Below, piece after piece: positions 55,101-64,000 of a stretch of 64,000 nt of DNA. Positions within the stretch are counted from its first letter, which is position 1. Each line of letters opens with the position of its first letter. The position numbers were made by a program, and so were the translations under genes. This DNA is from Bufo bufo (taxonomy: Eukaryota > Chordata > Amphibia > Anura > Bufonidae): positions 745,489,146 to 745,553,145 of the forward strand of contig NC_053389.1 in assembly GCF_905171765.1 (NCBI RefSeq), given 5' to 3'. The notes under the pieces were generated by a model, which saw nothing but the letters and a program-made list of their open reading frames with translations, made no database searches and was not told the origin of the DNA.

Positions 55101-55199
55101 AATTTCCTTTTTATTTATTTATTTGATCTAACAGTATATAAGACAGAGAAGTGCCAGGCCCTGCACAGGGGAGTGGCAGAGGCCTAAATGTTTCTGGCG

Positions 55200-58100
55200 C
55201 ATGCTGAGGTCACAGCAGAGTAAGGGGGCGTGGCAGCAAAGGTTGCAGCGAGAGGCTCCCGGTGTCATCTATTGGTCCTGCCTTGACCATCAACCCAGCG
55301 GTTGTTGAATGGTTGACTCGGTCATCCACTTTATCCCAAGGGACACCAGACACCCCCAGCCAAGAGTCAGTGGGTTCCTCTGACACGACGCTTAGTTGGC
55401 ATGGCTTGGGAGCAGCCCCTGTGCCCCCACCTGTCCTAAACCTTTCTCTGTCAATTTCAGTTCCCTCACAGTGAGATGTTTTATATGCCGTAGGCTCGGC
55501 TCCACTTTTAAGCAAGGACGAGCTACTAGAGGACAGTCAGCATCTACTGCCCAGCCAATATCTGGAGGAGACATCCGCCACTTTCTCCGGTAGGCGGGCA
55601 AATAGTGATGAGGAGAGTGGCATTGTCACGGCTGAGGATGGGGAAAACCCTCAGCCGTGCGGTATCAGAAGATGGATGGTCAGAGCATGGCCAGGACAGG
55701 AATAAGGGAGAAGGTCACCTCCTACACATCCCTAATTCTGACCCTGTCTCCTAGCCATATGAGCCGACCCTGATGGTGGGAGGGCTCATACACTGGAACC
55801 TGATATTCCTGCTCGCCCTCAGGGTGGCCCTGGACTAGGAGCTGGGTAGACAGCCCGTTCCTCCTGGACACGGAGGAACAGGAGTCTAAAGTGGCCAAGC
55901 TACATAGAAAGGGGAACATGAACAGACATATGGCAGTGACAGGTAAGTGAGACTAGTACCACACTTACCTGCCACAGACACCACCTGGAAGTGCTGCTGT
56001 CCACAAACAACACAAAGGACACGCACACACAGACATCACACGGGAACCCAGAAAACCATATACTGCAAAAAACAAAGACCAAACAAACATCTACTAAACA
56101 CCATACATAAACTTAACAAGATTTATGACCACAAGGGTGGCTCTCAGTGGCAGATGTTATAAACCAGGAGAGTGCCTCCAGCTTACAAACAAGGCTGGAG
56201 TACCTCTCAGCTTCAGGTCTCCACTGAGGCTAAATAGCCCATGTAGCCACACCCACACAGACACACCCAGTGCACACACACACTAGGAAGGAAGTTAACC
56301 CTTCCAACACCAGGGAAGGGAAGACTTCAACTTAAAGTGCACACCGATAATAGGCACACCTATAAAAAGAGGTTGCCAGGTGCAACCGCATGCACAACAT
56401 AGCTAGCTGCCACGATACAGCTCAGGCTGCTATGCTGCCTCATAAATAATGTTGCCAGCGGCAACCACAGGTGAGGCAAATACTACAGCCCTCACCTGTG
56501 ATTGACAACCAGACCAAACCGCTGACAACCGCATGCGACCACAAGAGTCACGACCATAAGCATGGTCGTGACAGGCATGGGAACTGGTGTTGCGAGCGGT
56601 CAGGCTCCTGACCCTGAGACTGTTGAGGAGGACATCGGTGACGTGCAGAAAGTACTCGATGATGATGTAGCTGATCTTGGGAGCCGGGTGACGAAAGGGC
56701 TTTATCATCATCAGGAGAAGAGGGTGGCAGCTTGCCCGTGAGGCAGCAGTGGAGCCAGCAAGTCGCTAGCGTTGCCGGGAGTCAGCAGGGTGGCGGCAGT
56801 GGGAGGGCAGGAGCCAAACGTGCCTGGGGTAGACCACCCGCATCACGGGAGCCTACCTGCCCGGGAAGTAGCAGTGCACGGGTTCACGGAGGCAGCAGTG
56901 GTAGCAGTCAGTCAGTGTGTGGTGTTAAGGATAAAAATCACCTACTCGGCAGTGTGGCAGTTTTTTGTTAAGCTGCCGGAGGAGGTGAACAAGGCCATAT
57001 GTAGAATCTGTGGGAAAAGGTGTAGCGTGGCCATGGTGCCAATGTTGGCAACACGGCCCTACGTCAACATATGCAGCGTCGCCATAAAGTGGCCTGGGAG
57101 CATTGTGGCTCTGATGTGTGGTCCAGCCTGCCGCAGCAAACGCTACTTCTCCTGTGGCACTCACCCTGTTTCAGGCAGTCAAGGCTCCAACACCTCAGCC
57201 GAAGGGAGCTGTCTGTCCTTCCCATCATCTGCTGGTCCTGATGCTCCTGCTCCTCCTACTCCTCGTCAGTCATTCCATCAGCAATCGATCACCAAAGCGA
57301 TTGCCAAGAGACAACAGTATGCGTGCAATCATCCAACTGTGCAGAAGCTGAGCGTGCTGCAGTCCCTCCCTTTCCAAGTGGTGGACTCTGCACCTTTCAG
57401 AGAACTGATGGCTTGTGCCGAGCCAAGGTGGAGAGTCCCAAGCCTTCATTTCTTTGCCAAAAAGGCAGTACCAGCCCTGCACACACATGTAGAACAGAAG
57501 GTGGGCCAGTCCTTGAGCCTGTCAGTGTATGCCAAAGTGCTCGGCAGCGCCAACGTGTGGAGCTGTAACTATGGTCAGGGACAATACATGTCCTTTATGG
57601 CCCACTGGGTGAATCTAGTTTCTGCACAGCCACACCAGCAACTTGGCCAGGTGACGCCGCTTCCGCCTCCACGTTCTCACGCTGTTGGTCCTGCGACAAT
57701 GTCCGCCTCTGCCTCCTCACCCTCCACCGTGTCCTCAGCCTCCACTGCAGGGACAATTCACTGTGCCCCTCCAGCATACCACATGTGCAGGGCACGGCAG
57801 TGTTAAACTGTTCTGCACCTCGTTTGCTGGTGCGAACGGAGTCACACAGGGGAGGAACTGCTCCATGTCCTTCATCAAGAAATCGAATCCTGGCTTTCTC
57901 TGCGGCAACTCAAATTTGGAACCATGTTGACCGACAACGGGAAGAACATGGTGTAGGCAGTGCATCAAGGAGGGCTGAGACATGTGCCCTGCATGGCACA
58001 TGTGTTCAATCTGGTTCTTAAGCGGCTCCTGAAGTCGTCCATCCTCTTGCAGGTCTGATCAGGGGGCCCTCGGCACTCACGGTTTACTGCCATGGCTGCT

Positions 58101-58541
58101 GGGGAGTGGTAAGGTGGCAAGAGCAGTACCAGCTCCATCATCAGCAGCCTGAGTCTAGAGTCGCTGATGAGCAGCTTTCTTCACCTATCTAGTGAAGAAA
58201 CTACTCACCAGCAGCAGCATCTAGACCAGGAGCAGAACCTGAACCAGCAGGTGGTGGCATACTTGCAGTTCACCCTGCCAGCTGTAATTGAAGATCCGCT
58301 GGACTACTGGGCAGCCAAACTGGATTTGTAGCCGCAACTTGCCATGTTTGCCCTGGAAAAGCTTTCCTGTCCGGCCAGTAGTGTGGCATCAGTGCGGGTG
58401 TTTAGTGCACCGGGGGCCATAGTTACCTCAAGAATAACTTGCCTGTCCACCCAAAATGTGGAAAGACTGACGTTTGTCAAGACGAATCAGGCATGGATCA
58501 GCCAGGATTTCCACACACCAATGCCTGATGCATCAGACTAG
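55200..58541 (+). pseudogene. hAT copy E transposase, broken and interrupted by a solo LTR
   Basis: Degenerate BED-finger transposase. The N-terminal part (55262-55474) reads INPAVVEWLTRSSTLSQG, the same layout as the VRPEQVQA..VSDS..SPTQ region of copy C. An acidic stretch with ELLEDSQHLLPS runs into the solo LTR target site, and the acidic region resumes at 56579 (ETVEEDIGDVQKVL). A frame from 56772 to 57806 holds the BED finger (VWQFFVKLPEEV, CRICGKRCS) and the pre-catalytic domain (SFHQQSITKAIAKRQQ, VPSLHFFAKKAVPALHTHV, GQGQYMSFMAHWVN). LTDNGKNMV and HVPCMAHVFNLVLKRL follow with stops, at about 57925-58030. Most of the central domain is deleted. The end is DYWAAKLDL-stop-PQLAMFALEKLSC, then FVKTNQAWISQDF. 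Many lesions. Confidence 0.88.
55624..56573 (+). mobile_element. Solo LTR, 950 bp, with 5-bp target duplication
   Basis: Starts TGTCACGGCTGAGGATG and ends GGTCGTGACA. GGCAT is duplicated at 55619-55623 and 56574-56578. The two ends match those of the gypsy LTRs at 34974 (TGTCACG...GGTCGTGACA), but the interior is different and 300 bp longer, so it is a related family. No internal coding region remains, as expected after LTR-LTR recombination. A CA-rich stretch (56220-56290) lies inside. Small open frames are not meaningful. Confidence 0.92.
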
Positions 58542-58680
58542 ATCATCCATGGAGCCACACAAACACTTTGACAAAAGAGACCGGTTTCTTCTGGCTACCT
58601 GCCTCCACTACTATTCTGATGTTGTCACCCGCCTGATGCCACACATCTTATGCCAAGTGCTCCTTTCACTTTGTCACCAT

Positions 58681-59035
58681 GCCACTCTGTGGCCTCCTCA
58701 TGCTGCTGTCACCTCCACACTATGTCACCTTGCCACTCTGTGGCCTCCTGATGCTTTTGCCACCTCCACACTATGTCATCTTGCCACTCTGTGGCCTCCT
58801 GATGCTGCTGCCCCGTCCGCACTATGTCACCTTGCCACTCTGTGGTCTCCTCATGCTGCTGCCACCTCCACACTATGTCACCTTGCCACTCTGTGGCCTC
58901 CTGATGCTGCCGCCACCTCCACACTGTCATTGTGCCACTCTGTGGCCTCCTCATGCTGCTTCCACCTCACCACTATGTCATAGGGCCACTATGTGGACTT
59001 CTCATGCTGTTACCACCCTCCCAACTTCATGACTG
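58681..59035. repeat. 51-bp tandem array downstream of hAT E transposase
   Basis: GCCACTCTGTGGCCTCCT recurs at 58681, 58732, 58783, 58834 and 58885, then with variation at 58934 and 58985. The period of 51 is divisible by 3, so three forward frames and one reverse frame stay open. These are repeat artefacts. Confidence 0.95.
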
Positions 59036-59054
59036 GGCCACTATTTTGCCTTTC

Positions 59055-59551
59055 ATATAGTGAAATTGAGGCACACAGATTTTTAGTGTTGCAATTAAAC
59101 TCTTTATTTAGTTTCGCAGTAGTTTCATCCAATTGCCCAATATTTATCTTCAAGGTACAAACAGAATATCTAGACTGGACGTTTTCGGTCACATCAGACC
59201 TTCATCAGCGGTCACATTTTATCTGTTCTGAAGGAAGGAGTAAGTCATCAGGGCTCGGATGTGTGGCCGCACATCCGAGCCCTGATGACTTCCTCTTCCC
59301 TCCAGAACAGGTAAAAATGTAACTGCGGATGAAGGTCTGATGTGACCAAAACATCCGGTCTAGATATTCTGTTTGTACCTTGAAGATAAATATTGGGCAA
59401 TTGGATGAAACTACTGAAAAACTAAATAAAAAGTTTAATTGCAACACTGAAAATCTGTGTGCCTCAATTTCACTATATGTACACTGGCTGGTTTCAGCCC
59501 TTGATTGGCACAGAATCAATTGAACGAGTGCGGTTCTCCACTCCATTATAT
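59055..59551. mobile_element. Inverted-dimer insertion, 497 bp, with 15-bp target duplication (Penelope-like candidate)
   Basis: ACTATTTTGCCTTTC is duplicated exactly at 59040-59054 and 59552-59566. The insert starts with a near-perfect 426-bp palindrome (59054-59479, CATATAGTGAAATTGAGG inverted as CCTCAATTTCACTATATG) centred near 59266. A 72-bp tail without an inverse follows. Each arm carries GATGAAGGTCTGATGTGACC then an AAAACxTCC word, and AATAAA-rich sequence ending GTGTGCCTCAATTTC. Inverted terminal repeats with a variable-length duplication fit Penelope-like retroelements. That assignment is inference. Confidence 0.65.
59180..59215 (-). ncRNA. Hammerhead-ribozyme-like motif (weak)
   Basis: Minus strand: CTGATGA (59208-59202), a GGTC...GACC hairpin, then GAAA (59186-59183), in the order of the hammerhead core. 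One extra A lies between CTGATGA and the hairpin, and a convincing helix III with a cleavage site was not found. The matching place in the other arm reads CGGATGA and CAAA. Probably a decayed motif or a chance resemblance. Confidence 0.2.
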
Positions 59552-59699
59552 ACTATTTTGCCTTTCGGCCTGGCTGACATCATCATTTATTTGACTCTTC
59601 TTCTGATCTGTCAGACGGAAGGAAAAATGAGATGCACAATGAATCCTGTCTGTGTATCAGCTGTAAGGCCTGTATGGTCCCATCTGAATTGACTTATGA

Positions 59700-59808
59700 T
59701 TTGGTAGCCAAAAGCAGGAGTGGGTACAAAACACAGCAGATATGCAAATATTCCATTCACGTGTCATCGCTGTTTTAGATCCACTCCTGCTTTTTTGCCA
59801 TTAGCAAT
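59700..59808. repeat. Short imperfect hairpin
   Basis: TTGGTAGCCAAAAGCAGGAG with the inverse CTCCTGCTTTTTTGCC near 59785-59800 gives a MITE-like hairpin of about 110 bp. Confidence 0.6.
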
Positions 59809-60080
59809 ACTGATGGATTATTGACCAAATGCTGACCGAGTGAAGGCGGATACTCCACAGACAGGATCTGTTTTTTGTTTGTTATTGTTCTGACGGATCA
59901 GAGGATGGGCAAATTCATCAGTGACGTCAGCACAAAGTTACTGCTGACACCATCTCCACTCTGTCGGGGGGGGGGCTCTAGTTGTATAAGCGTCTAACAG
60001 GTTCTGTAGACATCTATGTGGAATCAGCTGACGACGGTGTAAAAGGAGTGCGCTTCTTCTTGGCGCTAACATCGACCTGT

Positions 60081-60200
60081 AAGGCTGAGTTCATACTTTA
60101 GTTATTTGGTCAGTTTTGGCCCCGTGACTGCCCAAATAAGTGAAGTGCGACTCCTGTCATCTGCATGTCATACGGACTCACAGTATTGTTTCACTACTAC
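60081..60200 (+). repeat. MITE half-copy
   Basis: GGCTGAGTTCATACTTTAGT, then TTATTTGGTCAGTTTTGGCC and TGCCCAAATAAGTGAAGTG, which includes a short inverted ATTTGG/CCAAAT pair. It lies in the 3' part of hAT copy E. Low certainty. Confidence 0.4.
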
Positions 60201-60648
60201 AGCAGACTCCCTATGCGTGTTACTGCAAGGCACAGAGTTCTATACCACTATAAAGGCTCTCAGCAGTCAGGAAATAGCAGTTTTTTAACAAAAATTGCCG
60301 CAAATATATTCAGATCGAAAATAATTTAGTAAAAAAAAAAAATTGGGCGAACCGGCGAATCAAATTTTAGAAAAATTCACTCGTCTCTAGCCATCATGAT
60401 CAAAGAAAATGTGCCAAATCTAGCATGCGCTGACCAGTCGCACGCGCAAGATTTGGCACATTTTTTTCAATAAAAATTACTGCGACAGCCTCTCTCTGTG
60501 AGAAAATTAATGAGGTATGTAATTTTTGCTTTTTTACCACTATTCCAGGAAAAATGGATTCGTTACCAAGAAGCGCGAAAAGCGAATCAAAGTTTACAAT
60601 TCAGCTAAGTAACCAAATCCAATTTTTGAGAACTTCATTCATCTCTAG

Positions 60649-62629
60649 ATACGTCCATGTTCATTCTACCATACTATCTAGACCTCATAACATTTACATG
60701 GATAGTCCTAGTCTATCTGCTGCATGGGACAGAAAGTAAATTGGGTTCTGTGTCACTATGGCTGGCCATCTGGTGAACTCAACTGCATGATCAGTCATCA
60801 TCCCGGCTTCTACTGAGGGAATGTCTGGCTGACCACAGCTACCCCCAGCAAAAACAGCTGATTGTTCTGGTAGCAGAGTCTGCGTCGATCAGATGACTGT
60901 GAAAATCTATAAGGCGACCTACCACCTTTGTGGCACACCAATTAGACCCATGACGCAATGGGGCCAAGTTACCACTGCTGACAGTCATTGGCTGCAGTAG
61001 TGTCAAAGCGGATGTAGACAGTGAGGGACCTGACCAAGACAGTGGTGGCCAGCCAGCAAAAGAGCCAGGACCCAACGACGTGGAGCAGATAAGTATGCTT
61101 CCCTTTACGGATTTGGCCAGGAGGGGGGTCTACCTAAACCCCCCAAAAGGTGATCAACCCCTTTAACATCTTGTGGCTTCCTACAACTATAGCAACTACG
61201 GTAATAAATGTCATAAAAACATGTAACAACGTGATGAAGAGAAGACCATTTATTATATGGCATTTGTAGAAAAGAAATTCTGGACTTATGTAGGATCAAC
61301 ATTAAAAAAACGTCTGTGTGCTTCCTACATAGATATCACAGCAGTGCTCATTTCCTGGTCTGTTTACATCTGTGCAACAACCTTCTATCGGGGGGCTCCG
61401 TCAAGTTTTCAATCATATCTGATGGTATGAAAAATGCAAGATACTGAGTTGACTAACTGTACAGATTCAAGTACTGTAGATCTCAAATAAAAAATGCTTG
61501 GTTTCTTGGCAGGCAAGGAAAATCTTTAGGAGATTTAGAAACTTTTCTGTTTCCCCTTTACCAGAGCAATCACATATTGGTCAATATCCATATTAACCAT
61601 CATGTACCTGTTTGTTTTTTCAGTTTATTATCTGTGTATCTTGTTCATGTTTTTTCCCCCGCTTTTTTAAGTTATTGTTCTTTAAAAGTTTTAGAAATGG
61701 AAAAAGTACAAGATGCAGCACATTTCTAGATGTCTACATTTTAGAAAACCTTGATGGACCCCATTATAAATGATAAAAATGGAGGCCATAATGCAATGGT
61801 GAACAAAGTCTTAGCGTATAGTATTTCCCTGATGCCATGATAACAAATGGGCAATGTTTGCTTTTTTTTAACATAAAATCTTGCTGCATATAACAAAGAG
61901 TTACAGAGATAGGAGGCTGCTTGTGCTGTCTTCTCTCTGATTTACACACTGAGAACAGTTTATGAATTTCCACATGACATAACACTTTAATAAGCCACCT
62001 ACTATTTAAATTGCAAAGTAGCAACACTGTCTCTTTGGGTAGCAAGAGGACAGGTTAAAAAAACGGATCGTCTGCCGTCCGAAACTCCAAGCATACGCGC
62101 TCGCTCTGCTGGATATATGTGTCCTATCAAACATTGAAGCAGTGCGTTCAGCAACTCTAATTGGATTCTCTACCCTAATAATTACCACTGATAAATTTCA
62201 GTCCAAGATAGTTTTAATAGGAACCAAGAATCTTCTTGGAAATTAATTCAAACCTTCTTCAGCCAGAAGAAACATGTAGCCGAATAAATTGAATCTCCAA
62301 TGCAGCAACGGGAGCAGAAATTGGTTCCTATAAAAACATAGCATAGTCACTGCACTGGCGCACAGATAGCAATGTTGTGCATTACAATTAAGAGAAGTCA
62401 CGGGACAGTGGCAATCATGTCGCTCTATAAAAACATTTCTATATGTTAAATAGAGGATAAGACTGTAGTTTTAAAGGAACACTGAACTTAGGTTAGGTGG
62501 AGAGAATGGAGAACAGGATGTGTGGAGGGGACATAAGGAATAGTCTGTGTGATAGGGAGCTTATGTGTGGAAGCAGTATATGTGAAGTAGGGTTGAGTGG
62601 GAGCAGTGTATGTAGGGGGGGCAAACCTT
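60649..62629. other. No gene recognised
   Basis: About 2 kb of single-copy-looking DNA. Open frames of 60-93 codons on the minus strand show no motif. The stretch 60980-61165 ends in CAACCCCTTTAA, a word seen at ends of some short amphibian repeats, but no second end was found. Confidence 0.45.
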
Positions 62630-62885
62630 AAAGGGGTACTCAAATCTCACACATTGGTGGCGAATTGCTAGGATATTTAATCAATGTCAAACACGTGCAG
62701 GTGCCACCTCTAGGACATAGATTCTGTTCCCAGAACGGGCCTTTCAAAGTGAAGGAGAGCATACTATGCAAGCACAGCCACCCTCCATTCACCATTATGA
62801 GAGTTCTGAAAATGGCTGAGCTCTTGGCTGGTTTTGGAACTCCCATAGTAGTGAATGGAGATCACGCCACTCATGGTGATGGTAG
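62630..62885 (+). repeat. Dispersed short element, AAAGGGGTAYTC type (copy 2)
   Basis: AAAGGGGTACTCAAATC, GTGCCACCTCTAGGAC, GAAGGAGAGCATACTATGC and GAACTCCCATAGTAGTGAAT are in the same order as the copy at 43876-44100. Confidence 0.7.
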
Positions 62886-63240
62886 TTGGGGTGCCCTTGG
62901 TGTTGTGGGTAAAAAGAAGGAGATGTAGGTGCAGTGGCCGGTGCTGGAGTCAGGAACCAGGCCAGTTGTAGAACCTAAACATCTCTCTTTATTTTAGTGC
63001 AGAATGGGAGTTGTAGTGCATCCAATGGTTCCAAGGCAAGTCACAGCTCAGTTTCTTCCCAATAGCTGTATATAGGCAAATGGCAAAAACAATAATGGGA
63101 GTAGTAGTACCTGCGCTCCTTCTTAATACTTTGAAACCTTTCCAAGATGATCTAAAAGGTGCAAAACTCACAAAAATGTGGTAAGCGTCCCAGACTTCAA
63201 ACCATCCACACACAGAGCAAGAAAGTGTGGTAGGGCTAGG
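62880..63240 (+). repeat. Dispersed repeat, unclassified (copy 2)
   Basis: GTTGGGGTGCCCTTGGTGTT, GAACCAGGCCAGTTG and GGGAGTTGTAGTGCATCCAA follow one another as in the minus-strand copy at 21840-22110. The family is unknown, and the boundaries are not defined by inverted or direct repeats. Confidence 0.65.
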
Positions 63241-64000
63241 CTAGGGCATACATGCAAAAAATCTATCAGCTCTGCAATCCCTGGACTGAGGGATGCAGAT
63301 TGTCAAACAGTCAATGCTCAAACCGTTATATAAGTGTGAAAGTTGCTGTTAACTGTTAATTCTTCCACTAGCAGCAAAGTCTCCATCAGCCTTAAACATT
63401 GAAAACCTTGCTAGCACGCATGGCCTTGTGTCTGGACAGTCTATGAATGTCTTCTCCAGCTTTCCCTCAGATATTGTTCTCTCAGTAGGGATGATCTTTT
63501 ACCTGGAGCTAAACTAAACTAGCATCTGCCTGTTTCACAGGCAGAGCCCAAACTGAAGTGGCTGATGAAATACTCACTAGACAGCTGTTCCCTTAGAGGG
63601 GAAAAGCTATTCCCTCTGCTGAGTCAGTGCATAATTATCTAAACAGACAGCTTTTGGGAATACCATAAGGACAGATTTTGGGCATACATACATTAGAAAG
63701 CATAGTAGTACAAAGCATTAATCATTTTAATAATATACCAAATTATCACTTTGTAGAGCCCCGGTTCTGGGGTACTGCGCATCAACTAGCCCAGATAACA
63801 ATGTCAGAACACAGGAATGCACATCTCTACCATGGCCACAATATTCACCACAATATACAGGTGTTTCCCCCGCAGAAGTGCACATACATATTAAAATATC
63901 ATCACCAACATCTAACAGTTGCTTAAAAGGCACATCAAATGGCATATAATTCATTGTTTACATGGCACACTTTCATGGGTGAGATGGGAATAACCAGAGT
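63241..64000. other. No gene recognised
   Basis: No coding motif and no repeat shared with the rest of the window. The 82- and 75-codon open frames near 63680-63950 overlap on opposite strands and look spurious. Confidence 0.45.

Larger units (their letters stand above)
54230..60389 (+). mobile_element. hAT DNA transposon, copy E (inner), 6.16 kb, perfect 8-bp target duplication
   Basis: Starts TAGAGATGAGCGAATC and ends AAAAATTCACTCGTCTCTA. GCCATCAT is duplicated exactly at 54222-54229 and 60390-60397. It contains a TATA-like region, a 72-bp array, a broken transposase of the copy A type (disrupted by a solo LTR), a 51-bp array and a 497-bp inverted-dimer insertion. Non-autonomous now. Confidence 0.93.
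53934..60648. mobile_element. hAT-type element, copy D (outer), split by copy E
   Basis: Left end TAGAGATGAGCGAAG at 53934 and right end AACTTCATTCATCTCTA at 60648 are inverted relatives. Own sequence is 53934-54229 and 60398-60648; everything between is copy E. The right part carries AAGCGCGAAAAGCGAATCAAA. No transposase of its own remains. No clear 8-bp duplication was found around the outer ends (TAGGAAAC against GATACGTC), so the outer boundary is less certain. Confidence 0.7.

Noticed and set aside
58474..59032. Overlapping 169- and 117-codon forward frames and an 81-codon reverse frame
   Set aside because: These are translations of the 51-bp tandem array in several frames, so not genes.
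53926..60656. 8-bp target duplication around the outer hAT (copy D)
   Set aside because: The flanking octamers TAGGAAAC and GATACGTC do not match, and shifting the boundary by one base does not help.

Overview
The window looks like intergenic or intronic DNA from a large, transposon-rich vertebrate genome, most likely a frog or toad (anuran amphibian). No host protein-coding gene, functional tRNA gene or functional rRNA gene is recognisable. The evidence is the mix of elements: several large hAT DNA transposons with BED-finger transposases and tandem arrays on either side of the coding region, a CR1 LINE, an L1 LINE with a short GC-rich 5' UTR, a chromodomain Ty3/gypsy retrotransposon, Tc1 remnants and long TTAA-bounded foldback elements. 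The organism assignment is inference from family composition, not a database match.

Layout. 1-3291: 5' part of a minus-strand hAT (copy A) with a 15-unit minisatellite of about 125 bp. 3292-3490: a LINE reverse-transcriptase scrap. 3495-21251: a second hAT (copy B) broken by two insertions. A 4-kb CR1 LINE sits at 4232-8232, inside copy B's upstream tandem array. A 7.6-kb hAT-type element with a perfect 8-bp target duplication sits at 10588-18163, in the middle of its transposase. That inner element itself carries a split-direct-repeat unit (A1...B1A2...B2). The 3' region of copy B contains an antisense segment that matches the 5' domain of 18S rRNA and is partly duplicated. 21252-25201: mostly single-copy-looking DNA with a Tc1 transposase scrap, a hAT end and an inverted pair of tRNA-like sequences. 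25202-28628: a 3.4-kb TTAA-bounded foldback element built of alternating inverted arms.

30625-43878: pieces of other foldback elements interrupted by a nearly full-length minus-strand L1 (31972-42949). The L1 is itself interrupted by a 5.56-kb Ty3/gypsy chromovirus with 650-bp LTRs and a TCTTT target duplication. 46140-53768: the best-preserved hAT (copy C), flanked by a 10-bp direct repeat containing an 8-bp target duplication. It holds a TATA-like box, 77-bp and 295-bp arrays, a roughly 1,145-codon transposase with three nonsense codons and one frameshift, and a 141-bp downstream array. 53934-60648: two nested hATs (D outer, E inner, the inner with a perfect 8-bp duplication). Copy E contains a 950-bp solo LTR and a 497-bp inverted-dimer insertion flanked by a perfect 15-bp duplication. 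60649-64000: mostly unassigned, with copies of two dispersed repeats seen earlier in the window.

How the parts work together: nothing here is a host pathway. Each autonomous family once encoded its own mobilisation proteins: hAT transposase, CR1 and L1 ORF1/ORF2, and gypsy gag-pol. All copies except the L1 ORF1 frame carry disabling lesions. The nesting gives a relative insertion order, and the gypsy LTR pair, with about 8 differences in 650 bp, suggests one of the younger events.
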